Positions 11,207 to 20,444 are shown, counted from the stretch's first letter. The stretch: 64,000 nucleotides of DNA from Streptomyces brevispora (GCF_007829885.1 NZ_VIWW01000002.1:186001-250000); one strand, 5' to 3'. Notes: a model not told the origin generated them from the letters alone. Numbers and translations: made by a program.

Positions 11207-14200
11207 CTACTTCAGGTACGGACCCGCAGCCCCGACCTTCCCCGGAGCGGCGTTGCGGCCGCCGAGGTCCAGGACGTAGACCCGCATGTTGCCCTTGCCG
11301 GGGGCCGCCACGGTCAGCCTGCCGTTCGCCACCACCTGGGTGTCACCGGTGACGGCGTCCTTGTAGGTGCCGTTGGGGACACCGGTGTACGTGGCCGCGC
11401 CGGTGACCGTCACCAGGGCGAAGCTGTCCACTCCGCTGGCGGCGTCGGTATAGCGCCGCTTGTACGCCATTCCCCCGGTGATGCCCTCGGTGGAGTACTG
11501 GCCCATCTGCAGGGCCGGCACCGCACGGCGGATGTCGTTGAGCCGCTGGACATGCTTGACCAGGGGCTTGCTCAGCGTGTTCGCGACCTCGCCGGTGGCC
11601 GACGAGACCTTGCCGAAGTCGGACGCCTCGACCGTGCCCGCGAGACGGTCGCCGTAGTAGGCGCGGCCGGTGGTCGCCAGCGGGCAGCTGGGCCCGCAGT
11701 CGATCTTCTTGCCGGCCTGGAACTCAACCTCCGATCCGTAGTACAGGGTCGGGATGCCGCGGAACGTCCACATCAGGGCCATGTTCTCGGCCCAGGCGTC
11801 GGTGCCGCCCGCATAGCGCTCACCGCTCTTGTTGGGACCGTAGTCGTGGCTGTCCACGTAGACGACGTTGTACGTGGCGTCGTTGTAACTGTCGTCCGAG
11901 TCCTTGCCGTTGTTGTACGCGTTGTTGGCATCCCCGAAGTTCATGTGCATCCGCATGTCGATGACGTTCATGCCGGAGAACTTGCTGTGGTCGGGCGTGT
12001 GATAGGCGTTCCCGTCCAGGAAGGAGTTGGTGGACGTCGGCTGCGCCCCGGTGCCCAGCTTCTCCTCGTGGTCGTACATCTCCAGTGCGGCCTTGGTGTC
12101 GTCGGCGTCGTACTCCTTGCGCTCCTTCCACGTGAAGAACTGCGCGGAGTGGTTGACCGATCCGCGGTTCCACTTGTCGTTGACGAACGCGCCCACCTCA
12201 CCGAAGACGAAGAAGTTCTTCGCCGCCTCCGCGCCGAACTGCTGGGTGACGCGCTCCTGGATCGCCGGCAGGAACCGGCGGTTCCAGGTGGTGCGCGGAA
12301 TGTGAACGGCGGTGTCGATGCGGAAGCCGTCGACGCCCATGTCGATGTACTTGTTGTACGCCCCGATCAGGTAGTTCTGGACGGGTGCCGACTCGGTGTT
12401 GAAGTCGGCCAGGTCGTCGTGCAGCCAGCAGGAGCGAGAGTCCTCGCCCTCCCAGTTCCCCAGCCAGCAGTTGTGGTAGTACGCCTTCGGGAACATGCCG
12501 GAAGTGGGGTTCGGCCACTGGCAGTTGTAGATCCTGTAGCCCTCCGGGGAGGTGTACTGCGTGGGCTTGCCCCAGTCCACGCAGGTGTTGCCGGCCGGCT
12601 CCTCGGTGGACCACAGGTCACCGTTGTAGTACGACTTGCCGGTCTTGGGATCGATCGTCAGACCGTCGTACGCGAAACCTTCCTTCTTCTCGTCGTAGTA
12701 CCAGCTCCATTGGCTGTCCCGGACCCCGTAGACGGTCGGCGTGTACAGGCCCTTGGCGCCCCAGCGCGAGGAGTGGTTGTAGACGACGTCCTGGTAGATC
12801 TTCATGCCCTTGGCGTGCGCGGCGTTTATCAGGTCCTGGTACGAGGCGCCCGCCGATTCGAGCCGGGGGTCGACCTTGTAGAAGTCGTAGCCGTGATAGC
12901 CGTGGTAATCGTAGTCGGACCGGTTCAGGACCACCGGAGTGATCCAGATCGCGGAGAACCCGAGCCCCTTGACGTAGTCGAGCTTGTTGACCAGGCCCTT
13001 GAAGTCCCCGCGGAACATCGGGTCGTTATTGGCGGCGTTGCCGGACTTCACATCCTGGTTGCCGCCTCTGTTGTTGCTCGCGTCCCCGTCGTTGAAGCGG
13101 GCGGTGAGGACGAAGTAGATCGGGTCCTTGCGCGGGTCGGTGCCCAGCGGCTTGCCCGTTGCCGGAGCCGTGGGCCTGGTCCCCGTGGTCGCCTTGGCGG
13201 CGGTCGAGGGCGCAGAGGTGTTGCCCGCCGCGTCGACCGCCCTGACGGTATAGCTGTATGCCGTCTTCTCCTCCAGGCCCGCATCGGAGAAGACGGTCGA
13301 GCCGACATCGCTCACCATCGTGCCCTTGCTGCCCCCGGTACGGGTGACCTGGTATTTCGTCACTCCCCGGTTGTCGCTGGACGGTTCCCAGGTGAGGACG
13401 ACCGATACGCCGTCCGCGTCGGCCTTCACGGCGGTCGGGACGGTGGGTGCCTCGGTGTCCGGCGGTTCGGCGACGCACGGGTCCGCGGCGTCCTTGGTGA
13501 CCTTCCGGTCCTTGACCGTGGTGACGCCCGCCGGGATGAGATAGTCGCTGCCGTTGTTGTTGTCCCAGACCCCGTTGCCGTTGTTGAACGCGGCCTGCAT
13601 CTCCGTGGCGGCGCCGAGGTCGACCGAGCGCTTCACCCATCCGGTGCAGGCCGCTTCCATGCCGACGCCCGGCACGGTGGTCCAGGAGCCGCCGGTGGGC
13701 CGGTAGTGCAGGTTGGTGGTGCTCCAGCCGACGGTCGTGGTCGAGTAGTAGACCGTCGCGTTGTTCCCCGTACCGGGCGAGGGGCCCGGGTCGGTCCCGG
13801 TTCCGGCGCACGGGTCGCTGTGCGCCACCACGCCGTCCTTGACGGTGATGGTGCCGGTCCCCAGCGCGTAGTTCTTCCCGGAGTTGTTGTCCCAGATCCC
13901 TGATCCGTTGTTGAAGGTGGCGGCCAGTCCCGATGAACTGCCCAGCGAAACGGTCTTCTTGACCCAGTCCGTGCACGCGGCCTCCATGCGCACGCCGGGC
14001 ACGGCGGTCCAGGAGCCGCCGTCGGGCGCGTAGTGAAGGTTGTACGCGGACCAGTCACGGGTCTTGGTGTAGTAGAAGACCGTTGCCGTGTTCTCCGCGG
14101 CCGCCACGGGTACGGCGGATGACGGTCCCGCCGGGTCCGGTGCGGCGGTGAGCAGGCCCAGCAGTCCGGCAGCGGCCGCGGCGGCTGCGAGGGGGCGTCT

Positions 14201-14227
14201 GAGCCGCAGGTGAGGGGAGCGTTTCAT
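11207..14227 (-). CDS. Secreted alpha-amylase with two starch-binding modules
   Basis: The ~1006-residue protein has a signal peptide (MKRSPHLRLRRPLAAAAAAAG), two tandem CBM25-like starch-binding modules (each with FNNG and WDNN), a fibronectin type III domain and a GH13 catalytic domain. Catalytic residues are Asp in GFRIDTA (~638), Glu in FGEVG (~677) and Asp in VDSHD (~795), with DVVYNHSS as region I. The C-terminus is a beta domain. The start at 14227 was chosen for its signal peptide and the upstream GGAGAG, rather than an ATG 159 nt earlier. It degrades starch or glycogen outside the cell. The exact GH13 subfamily is not certain. Confidence 0.93.
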   Translation of the reverse strand: MKRSPHLRLRRPLAAAAAAAGLLGLLTAAPDPAGPSSAVPVAAAENTATVFYYTKTRDWSAYNLHYAPDGGSWTAVPGVRMEAACTDWVKKTVSLGSSSGLAATFNNGSGIWDNNSGKNYALGTGTITVKDGVVAHSDPCAGTGTDPGPSPGTGNNATVYYSTTTVGWSTTNLHYRPTGGSWTTVPGVGMEAACTGWVKRSVDLGAATEMQAAFNNGNGVWDNNNGSDYLIPAGVTTVKDRKVTKDAADPCVAEPPDTEAPTVPTAVKADADGVSVVLTWEPSSDNRGVTKYQVTRTGGSKGTMVSDVGSTVFSDAGLEEKTAYSYTVRAVDAAGNTSAPSTAAKATTGTRPTAPATGKPLGTDPRKDPIYFVLTARFNDGDASNNRGGNQDVKSGNAANNDPMFRGDFKGLVNKLDYVKGLGFSAIWITPVVLNRSDYDYHGYHGYDFYKVDPRLESAGASYQDLINAAHAKGMKIYQDVVYNHSSRWGAKGLYTPTVYGVRDSQWSWYYDEKKEGFAYDGLTIDPKTGKSYYNGDLWSTEEPAGNTCVDWGKPTQYTSPEGYRIYNCQWPNPTSGMFPKAYYHNCWLGNWEGEDSRSCWLHDDLADFNTESAPVQNYLIGAYNKYIDMGVDGFRIDTAVHIPRTTWNRRFLPAIQERVTQQFGAEAAKNFFVFGEVGAFVNDKWNRGSVNHSAQFFTWKERKEYDADDTKAALEMYDHEEKLGTGAQPTSTNSFLDGNAYHTPDHSKFSGMNVIDMRMHMNFGDANNAYNNGKDSDDSYNDATYNVVYVDSHDYGPNKSGERYAGGTDAWAENMALMWTFRGIPTLYYGSEVEFQAGKKIDCGPSCPLATTGRAYYGDRLAGTVEASDFGKVSSATGEVANTLSKPLVKHVQRLNDIRRAVPALQMGQYSTEGITGGMAYKRRYTDAASGVDSFALVTVTGAATYTGVPNGTYKDAVTGDTQVVANGRLTVAAPGKGNMRVYVLDLGGRNAAPGKVGAAGPYLK

Positions 14228-14382
14228 TCGTCTCTCCAGGAGGGAGTGCGACGACCTCCCGGCCGCCGCAGCCGACAACGCGGTGCTCATCGAGCGGCCG
14301 CGGGTCCCGCCGGAGAACCCGGACGCGCCTCGGGGTTCGGGCGAGCAGTGCAATCGACAGCAAGAACTATCTGAATTTTTCT

Positions 14383-14394
14383 GCAATCTTTTGC
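14383..14394. promoter_or_regulatory. Possible operator upstream of the amylase gene
   Basis: GCAA-TCTT-TTGC is a small inverted repeat about 155 nt upstream of the amylase start, next to a second TGCAATCG copy at 14349. LacI-type maltose regulators of Streptomyces bind TTGCA-rich repeats upstream of amylase genes, so this is a candidate only. Confidence 0.25.
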
Positions 14395-14518
14395 GGTCAG
14401 GAAGTTACCGGGGCATGACAGGTTCGTAAAGAGCCCGGACGGCGCCGGTTGTCCGGGCTCCTGCGGCGATCGGCGACGCTCGTCCGGGGACCGACCACCT
14501 GCCCCGACGCTCAAGAAG

Positions 14519-14569
14519 TTCGACCGGGCGGAGGCGGAACCGCCTTCGACCGGGCGGAGGCGGAACCGC
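14519..14569. repeat. 25-bp direct repeat, two copies
   Basis: TTCGACCGGGCGGAGGCGGA followed by ACCGC occurs at 14519-14543 and again at 14545-14569. It lies in the ~460-nt non-coding stretch between the amylase promoter region and the DUF305 terminator, where no gene is seen. Confidence 0.8.
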
Positions 14570-14689
14570 AGCCCGATGCTCCGGAACGGCGTCCCGCCTG
14601 CGGTACATCGGGCGGCAGGGGATGCGTCACCAGAGCCTGGGCGACGCAGATCCCGCAGGGGCCGCAACGGGCGACGGCGACGCGTTGCA

Positions 14690-14736
14690 CGGCGCACCTT
14701 TCCCCCCGAGGGACCCGGTGGGGGAGAGGTGCGCCG
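14690..14736 (-). terminator. Terminator of the DUF305 gene
   Basis: CGGCGCACCT (14690-14699) pairs with AGGTGCGCCG (14727-14736), and an inner run of five C pairs with five G. It begins 10 nt past the DUF305 stop on the minus strand. Confidence 0.7.
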
Positions 14737-14745
14737 CGTGATTCG

Positions 14746-15414
14746 TCAGGAGGAGAGCGCGCGCATCCGGCCGATCTCGGCGGTCTGCTGGGCGATGACG
14801 TCGTCGGCCATCTCCTCGACCTGGACGTTGTTCCCCTCCGACAGCACCGCGGTCGCCATGGTGACCGCACCCTGGTGGTGGGTGATCATCCGCTTGAGGA
14901 ACAGCTGATCGAAGGCCGTGCCCTTCGCGGCGCGGAGCTGTTTCAGCTGGCCGGCGGTGGCCATACCGGGCATCGCGCCGTGGTCGTGGCCGTCGGCCTG
15001 CTCCGGCCGGCCGTGGCGGCTGAGCCAGCCCCTCATCGCGCCGATCTCGGGCTGCTGGGCCGCGGTGATGCGCTCGGCGATCCGCTTGACCGCGGCCGAG
15101 CCGGAACGCGAGGGGACCAGTTGGGTCAGTACCAGCGCCTGGGCGTGGTGCTGGATCATCAGCCGAACGTAGCGCACGTCCGCCGAGTTGGGGGTGTCCA
15201 CCCCGGCCTCCTTCGCGGCCTGTGAAGCCGACAGCGTACGCGCGGGCTCCCCCGGCTTCCCGGGAGCCACGACCGAACCACCCCCGCCCGCACGGTCCTT
15301 CGAGCCGTTGGCACCGCCGCCCCCGTCGCAGCCGGCCGAGGCGAGCACGGCGGCGCTGACGACGACGATGAGGGCGAATCCGCGGAACCGCCGGACCTGA
15401 CGACAAATCAACAA
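14746..15414 (-). CDS. DUF305 lipoprotein
   Basis: The product has an N-terminal lipobox (VLASAGC), a Gly-rich linker and a DUF305 domain with the paired motifs MIQHHAQAL and MITHHQGAV, whose His-His pairs are typical metal-ligand candidates. An HDHGAMPGM segment between them adds further His and Met. The start is uncertain: GGAGG at 15420-15424 favours TTG at 15414 or 15411 over an upstream GTG at 15459. It is divergent from an LVIVD-repeat gene, an arrangement often seen in Streptomyces. A copper-related extracytoplasmic role is possible but unproven. Confidence 0.85.
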   Translation of the reverse strand: MLICRQVRRFRGFALIVVVSAAVLASAGCDGGGGANGSKDRAGGGGSVVAPGKPGEPARTLSASQAAKEAGVDTPNSADVRYVRLMIQHHAQALVLTQLVPSRSGSAAVKRIAERITAAQQPEIGAMRGWLSRHGRPEQADGHDHGAMPGMATAGQLKQLRAAKGTAFDQLFLKRMITHHQGAVTMATAVLSEGNNVQVEEMADDVIAQQTAEIGRMRALSS

Positions 15415-15589
15415 AGCAACCTCCGTTGACACATGGGTGGTTGCGCTCTGTCCTAGCACGTCAACACACAGCTGCGATCAGAAACTTTCATTACGTCTCT
15501 GTTGCCATCTGTTGGTGTGCCCGTGAGAAGGACGATACTGCCGGGGTCCGTGAACCGGTCAACTACATTCGGATCCAAGGGAGGACGCA

Positions 15590-17080
15590 GTGACCTCGTT
15601 GCACACCACCCCGGTGCGGCGCAGACGTCTGGGCGTGGCGGCTGCCGCCGCCGGGCTCTTCGCGACTCTGCTGATGGCCGGACCCGCGGCCGCGACACCC
15701 GACCCAGGTGACTCGACCGCAATCCGAACCGACGCTTCCACACGCCAAGAGGCGGAGGCGACCGCCGCGATCAGGAGCGGGGAGATACCCGGCGTGGACG
15801 AGATCGTCCACAGCCGCAACATCACCCACCTCGCCAACGTCCCGAAGGACGCGCTCCAGGGGCTGAACACGGACCTGGCGTTCCAGGGGAAGTACGCCTT
15901 CGCCGGGAACTACGACGGCTTCAGAATCTTCGACATCAGCAATCCGAAGTCGCCGAAGACGGTTGCCCAGGTCCTGTGCCCCGGATCGCAGAACGACATC
16001 TCCGTCTCCGGGAACCTGCTCTTCCTGTCCACCGACTCCTCGCGCAGCGACAACTCGTGCTCGAGTACCACACAGCCCGCCACGGAGAAGTCCTCCTGGG
16101 AGGGCATGAAGGTCTTCGACATCAGCGACAAGCGCAATCCGAAGTACGTCGCCGCCGTCGAGACCGCGTGCGGATCGCACACCCACACGCTCGTCCCCGA
16201 GCGCAAGAACGTATACGTGTACGTCTCCTCGTACTCACCGAGTGAGGCGTTCCCGGACTGCCAGCCCCCGCACGACGGGATCTCCATCATCAAGGTGCCG
16301 CGCCAGGCACCCGAGGAGTCCCGCGTCGTGAACTTCCCGGTGCTCTTCCCGGACGGCGGAAACCCGGGCGCGCCCACGAACCCGGGCGTTTCCAGGACCA
16401 CCGGCTGCCACGACATCACCGTGCTGCCGTCCAAGGACCTGGCTGCCGGTGCATGCATGGGTGACGGTCTGCTGTTCTCCATCAAGGACCCGGAGCACCC
16501 GAAGATCATCGACCGGGTGCAGGACAACGTGAACTTCGCGTTCTGGCACTCGGCGACGTTCAACCAGCGAGCGGACAAGGTCGTTTTCACCGATGAGCTC
16601 GGCGGCGGTGGAGCGGCGACCTGCAACGAGGAGATCGGCCCGAAGCGCGGCGCCGACGGCATCTACGACATCGTCGGCAGGGGTGACCATCGCAAGCTGG
16701 TCTTCCGCAGCTACTTCAAGATCGACCGTCCGCAGGCCGACACCGAGGTCTGCGTCGCCCACAACGGTTCGATCATCCCGGTCAAGGGCCGTGACCTGAT
16801 GGTTCAGGCCTGGTACCAGGGCGGAGTCTCGGTGTGGGACTTCACCGACTCCTCGAAGCCGAAGGAGATCGGCTTCTTCGAGCGCGGTCCCGTCAGCACG
16901 GACCAGGTCACCACGGCCGGCCCGTGGTCGGCGTACTACTACAACGGCTACATCTACTCCAACGACATCGCCAAGGGCTTCGACGTCCTGAGGATCGACG
17001 ACCGGCGCACCGATCCGGCGAAGCGGGTGCGGACGGACGAGCTCAATGTCCAGACGCAGCCGGACTACTTCGACCGCTGA
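15590..17080 (+). CDS. Secreted LVIVD-repeat protein
   Basis: The 496-residue product starts with GTG and an Arg-rich signal peptide (PVRRRRLGVAAAAAG) ending near PAAAT. The mature part contains beta-propeller-type LVIVD repeats, for example GFRIFDISNPKSPK, MKVFDISDKRNPKY and VSVWDFTDSSKPKEI. His-containing segments (CGSHTHT, CHDITV, FWHSATF, CVAHNG) recur at blade-like spacing and could bind a metal. It shares a 175-nt intergenic region with the DUF305 gene, suggesting joint control. Its enzymatic function, if any, is unknown. Confidence 0.85.
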   Translation: MTSLHTTPVRRRRLGVAAAAAGLFATLLMAGPAAATPDPGDSTAIRTDASTRQEAEATAAIRSGEIPGVDEIVHSRNITHLANVPKDALQGLNTDLAFQGKYAFAGNYDGFRIFDISNPKSPKTVAQVLCPGSQNDISVSGNLLFLSTDSSRSDNSCSSTTQPATEKSSWEGMKVFDISDKRNPKYVAAVETACGSHTHTLVPERKNVYVYVSSYSPSEAFPDCQPPHDGISIIKVPRQAPEESRVVNFPVLFPDGGNPGAPTNPGVSRTTGCHDITVLPSKDLAAGACMGDGLLFSIKDPEHPKIIDRVQDNVNFAFWHSATFNQRADKVVFTDELGGGGAATCNEEIGPKRGADGIYDIVGRGDHRKLVFRSYFKIDRPQADTEVCVAHNGSIIPVKGRDLMVQAWYQGGVSVWDFTDSSKPKEIGFFERGPVSTDQVTTAGPWSAYYYNGYIYSNDIAKGFDVLRIDDRRTDPAKRVRTDELNVQTQPDYFDR

Positions 17081-17096
17081 GCAGACGGACCGGACT

Positions 17097-17148
17097 GCCG
17101 TTGGGCCGTACGGCCTGATGGTGCCGACCGCCGTTGGGCCGTACGGCC
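17097..17148. repeat. 19-bp direct repeat, two copies
   Basis: GCCGTTGGGCCGTACGGCC occurs at 17097-17115 and 17130-17148. Each copy contains the palindrome GGCCGTACGGCC. They lie in the 3' region of the LVIVD gene just before its terminator. Confidence 0.85.
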
Positions 17149-17165
17149 CCGTGGCCCGGCTGCCG

Positions 17166-17205
17166 CACCGGTCCCGCAGGGGTCCCTCACCTTGCGGGAC
17201 CGGTG
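17166..17205 (+). terminator. Terminator after the LVIVD gene
   Basis: Perfect 13-nt arms CACCGGTCCCGCA (17166-17178) and TGCGGGACCGGTG (17193-17205) flank a 14-nt loop. Nothing else is seen between 17206 and 17386. Confidence 0.8.
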
Positions 17206-17386
17206 TTCACCCGGGAGCCGTACTTCACCCGCGTGACGGTTCATTGACCGCTGGGCCGCACCGGGACATGCTGTACACCCGCGTAGACCGGAGGCGGACC
17301 GTCAGGAGCCGCGCGCTCCGCGGGACCCGGTCCACCGGGGCGACCGCTGGTTCCGGCGACGCAGGGGATCGCCGGAATCAGACGTC

Positions 17387-17610
17387 TCAGGCCGCCTCGT
17401 ACCGGTGCGCCCGAGCGCCCCGCCACTCGACCCACTCGGGCTTGTCCAGGATCCGCTCGGGTCGTCGAGCCCCGCACCCTCCAGGAACACGATCACATCG
17501 TGGTCGGAGTGCGCGAGGCCGAGTATCTGGACCCGCCCGTCACGCTGCACGGTGACGCGTCGCCCGCCCGAGGGGGACGGACGGAAGATCACGATCGGGG
17601 GAGAAGTCAT
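17387..17610 (-). pseudogene. Small conserved actinomycete protein, interrupted by a one-base frameshift
   Basis: The first frame reads MTSPPIVIFRPSPSGGRRVT up to FLEGAGLDD and then becomes unlike protein. The neighbouring frame continues as ERILDKPEWVEWRGARAHRY and stops at 17387. Restoring one base near 17460 joins them into a 74-residue protein of a type I recall from Streptomyces genomes (GGRRVT and WVEWRG blocks), with no known function. Both halves are well preserved, so this is a very recent lesion or a sequencing error. GGAGG lies only 1 nt before the ATG, which is unusually close. Confidence 0.65.
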
Positions 17611-17723
17611 GCCTCCAGGGTGCGACGCGCCGACGGTCGCCGCACAGCGAACCGGAAACCGGACGCGGAGCAGATCGTGGAGAGGTACGGAGGGCGAAAG
17701 GGGGTCGCCCGACCGGGCAGCGG

Positions 17724-17903
17724 TCAGGCGGCGGACCTGGCGCCGCCGCCCGTGGCGGCGGCCCACTCGACCAGCAACCGCTGGTACTCCTCCTCGTCCT
17801 CCGGCGACAGACGTCCGCCCGAGCGCTGCCACAGTTCGCGAATGTCTTCATTCACCACTGCGGCGGAACGCACGGAGCCGGACGGGCACGGAGTCGGGGG
17901 CAT
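17724..17903 (-). CDS. Small hypothetical protein
   Basis: The conserved-looking core is VNEDIRELWQRSGGRLSPED followed by EEEYQRLLVEWAAA, an acidic helical protein. The ATG at 17903 gives 59 residues; GTG codons just before NEDIRE give about 42. I recall short Streptomyces proteins with this core but know no function. It lies upstream of the frameshifted small gene on the same strand. Confidence 0.55.
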   Translation of the reverse strand: MPPTPCPSGSVRSAAVVNEDIRELWQRSGGRLSPEDEEEYQRLLVEWAAATGGGARSAA

Positions 17904-17973
17904 ACCTACCAGGCTAAGGCCACGATGTGACAATCCGACCCATTGGGCGCAAGGGACATCTCTCACATGTTCG

Positions 17974-18675
17974 TCAGGCAACCTCGGGCACCAATCCGAG
18001 CTCCCGTAGTCCGTGCGGCCGCTCGGCCAGCGGTGCGTGCTTCACGAACCGCACCTCACAGCCCAGTGCGGCGGCTCCGCCGTCCGCGTGCCGGCTGTCG
18101 CCGACCATCACCACATCTGTCGGATGCTGTCCCAGAAGTGTGCAGGCGGTGCGGAAGAGTCGTGCGTCCGGCTTCTGGATGCCGTGCTCGAAGGACAGCA
18201 CATAGGCGTCGACGAAGGCGTCCAGGCCGTGCGCCCGGAAGACCGGCCGCAGATCCCATCCGATGTTGCTGACCACTCCGATCCGGATGCCGCTGTCGGC
18301 CAGTGCGCCCAGCACCTCGGCCGCGTCCGGATACGGGGCCCAGGCCGCCGGGGTCCGGTGCCGTTCGTACAGCGCGTCGTACAGCCCGGGGTCCGGCAGT
18401 GCGACCTGGCGGGCCAGACCGGTGTACGCGACCCGGTGCAGGTGCGCGCTCTCGTCACGGGAGGCCCAGGCCTCGGCCAGGGTCTCCGGGACCCGCGGCG
18501 CAGTGGGCCCGCCCGGTAGTGCGCAGGCGGCCTCCAGCTCCGTTGCGTACCGGTCGAAGGCGGCCTCGTCCACGCTCAACCCCAGCTCGGCCAAGGCCGC
18601 GGCGAGCCAGGACCGGACGGACTCGATCCGGAACAGCGTTCCGGAGAAGTCGAAGAGCACACCCTTGATCTGCAT
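17974..18675 (-). CDS. HAD-family hydrolase
   Basis: The 233-residue protein has the four HAD motifs: DFSGT (nucleophile Asp), VVSNIG, GIQKPD with the conserved Lys, and MVGDSRHAD with the metal-binding acids. Motif I has Ser where phosphatases usually have a second Asp (DxDGT). This resembles dehalogenase- or phosphonatase-like subgroups, so plain phosphatase activity is uncertain. A helical cap of ~100 residues separates motifs I and II. It lies 47 nt after the PAP2 gene on the same strand. Confidence 0.85.
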   Translation of the reverse strand: MQIKGVLFDFSGTLFRIESVRSWLAAALAELGLSVDEAAFDRYATELEAACALPGGPTAPRVPETLAEAWASRDESAHLHRVAYTGLARQVALPDPGLYDALYERHRTPAAWAPYPDAAEVLGALADSGIRIGVVSNIGWDLRPVFRAHGLDAFVDAYVLSFEHGIQKPDARLFRTACTLLGQHPTDVVMVGDSRHADGGAAALGCEVRFVKHAPLAERPHGLRELGLVPEVA

Positions 18676-18722
18676 GGCCTCGATCCTCTCCAACGCGCCG
18701 ACGACGCGGCAAGGGCGACTTT

Positions 18723-19418
18723 TCAGTCGCCGGGCAAAGGCCGCCCACGCGACTCGTACCGTTCGAATCCGGCCACCGCGAACGCGACCAGTGCGGCCCC
18801 CAGCAGCCACCCGCCCAGCACATCGGACGGCCAGTGCACGCCCAGGTAGAGCCGGGTCGCACCGACCCCGAGCACCGAGACCCAGGCCGCCGCCAGAGCC
18901 GCCCGCCACATCCGGGGTCCGGTGCCGTGCCGCCGCAGCAGCCACAGCAGCAGTCCGCAGCTCACCACGGCCGTCATCGCGTGCCCGGAGGGGAACGCCG
19001 CGTAGTGGGCGGAGTCCACCGGGTCCGGCCACCGGGGACGCTCCCGGCCGACAGCGGCCTTGATTGCCTGCTGGAGCAGGCTGGAGGCCAACGTCGTCGC
19101 AGCGACCCAGCCCGCGAGCAGCCGGGCGCCGCGCCACCACAGGGCCACCACGGCAACGGCGATCAGCGCGCGCATTGTCCAGGGGTCCCACAGCCAGTCC
19201 GTCAGCACCCGGTTGACGTGGACGAGGCCGGGCTCCGTCACCGCCCGCCGGTGCAGGGCGTCGGAGACCGTACGGTCCAGGTCCATCAGCGGGGACCACC
19301 GCACGGCGACCAGGACCAGCAGCACCAGGGCGAGGGCCGCACAGACAGTCCCGGTCCGCAGGGCCTGCCGAGAGGAGCGGGTGTGGTTCGGACGGGAGAG
19401 GAGCGTGGAGTGATGCAT
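18723..19418 (-). CDS. PAP2-superfamily membrane phosphatase
   Basis: The 231-residue membrane protein has the three acid-phosphatase motifs: KAAVGRERPR, FPSGHAM and TRLYLGVHWPSD. About six hydrophobic segments surround them. Such proteins remove phosphate from lipid or isoprenoid phosphates at the outer membrane face, for example phosphatidic acid or undecaprenyl pyrophosphate. Substrate cannot be told from the sequence. Confidence 0.88.
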   Translation of the reverse strand: MHHSTLLSRPNHTRSSRQALRTGTVCAALALVLLVLVAVRWSPLMDLDRTVSDALHRRAVTEPGLVHVNRVLTDWLWDPWTMRALIAVAVVALWWRGARLLAGWVAATTLASSLLQQAIKAAVGRERPRWPDPVDSAHYAAFPSGHAMTAVVSCGLLLWLLRRHGTGPRMWRAALAAAWVSVLGVGATRLYLGVHWPSDVLGGWLLGAALVAFAVAGFERYESRGRPLPGD

Positions 19419-19508
19419 GGAAGGATCCTCGCCGACGAAGGGTGTGCCGGGCCATCCCGGTACCCCGTTTCCGGGCGGGGCGTCCCGTTGTCCCCCGGCT
19501 CTGTCCCG

Positions 19509-20444
19509 CTAACCCAGGGCGCTGAGCGCCGGAACGACCGCGACCAGCAGCGGAATCGCCGGTACGAGCGCGGCCGCCGCGGTCAGCCGCAGCCGGCGGC
19601 CCGCGGTGAGGCGCCCCGCGGGCGCCAGCAGCCGGCTGACCCGAAGCGGCACCGACGCGTCCGGTGTCGGGCATGGGCCGAACACACCCCGGTCCTCGTT
19701 GAGTTCGACCAGCGCCAGGGCGATCGTCAGCCGGCCGAAGCGTCGTGAGGCCACATCGTCGGCGGCCAGCTCCACGAGCCGGTGCATCTCACCGCGGAAG
19801 GCCGCGAACACCGGCACCTGCGGAAACCCGGATGCCAGCGCGGCGGAGCAGTTCAGCAGCCAGTCGTGGCGCGCGTTCGCATGACCCTGCTCATGCGCGA
19901 GCACCGCATCCAGCTGACGGCCCTTCAGCCTTCCCAGCGCCGCTGTGGTGATGACCAGTTGGGGCGCCGCACCCGGCAGCCACCAGGCATCGGGGCGTTC
20001 CCCCTCCAGCACCACCAGCCGTTGACTTCCGGGCTCCTCGCCGGGCATCAGCGGGGAACGAACCAGGAGTTCGGCACGGCGCTGCCTGCGCCGCAGCTGC
20101 GCCCGGTGGATCTCCCGGGTCAGCATCGCGGCCGTCCACACACCGCCGAGAGCCAGCAGTACGGCCATCACCGCCGACCACGGTCCGTATGCCGCGAGGG
20201 CATACGCGTCGACGACAGCGTGCGGCGCGGGTGCGAAGACCTGGCCGCGCACCGCCTGCCAGGCCGCGGCCGCGCTGAACGTCATGGACAGTCCGAACGA
20301 GAGCAGCACACCGGCCACCACGCACTGCCACACCCACAGCGCCACAACGGGCTCGCGCTCCGGCCATTCGGCCCGCGCCATCAGCCGCGGGGTCACGACA
20401 GCGGCCAGTGCACCGAGCAGCAGCAGCGCGAGGGAGACCAACAT
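19509..20444 (-). CDS. M56-family membrane metalloprotease
   Basis: The 311-residue protein has N-terminal membrane helices, a zinc motif HEQGH (184-188) in a cytoplasmic domain, a downstream acidic helix (VELAADDVASRR) and a C-terminal hydrophobic tail. This is the BlaR1/MecR1-like M56 layout without a beta-lactam sensor domain. In actinomycetes such genes usually follow a BlaI-type repressor; here the upstream same-strand gene is DUF5134, so no regulator partner is visible. Confidence 0.85.
   Translation of the reverse strand: MLVSLALLLLGALAAVVTPRLMARAEWPEREPVVALWVWQCVVAGVLLSFGLSMTFSAAAAWQAVRGQVFAPAPHAVVDAYALAAYGPWSAVMAVLLALGGVWTAAMLTREIHRAQLRRRQRRAELLVRSPLMPGEEPGSQRLVVLEGERPDAWWLPGAAPQLVITTAALGRLKGRQLDAVLAHEQGHANARHDWLLNCSAALASGFPQVPVFAAFRGEMHRLVELAADDVASRRFGRLTIALALVELNEDRGVFGPCPTPDASVPLRVSRLLAPAGRLTAGRRLRLTAAAALVPAIPLLVAVVPALSALG

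Noticed and set aside
11204-13903. A ~900-codon open frame antisense to the amylase gene
   Set aside because: Long open antisense frames are expected in 72% G+C DNA. The sequence is low-complexity Val/Arg/Gly with no domain, while the other strand encodes a complete GH13 amylase.
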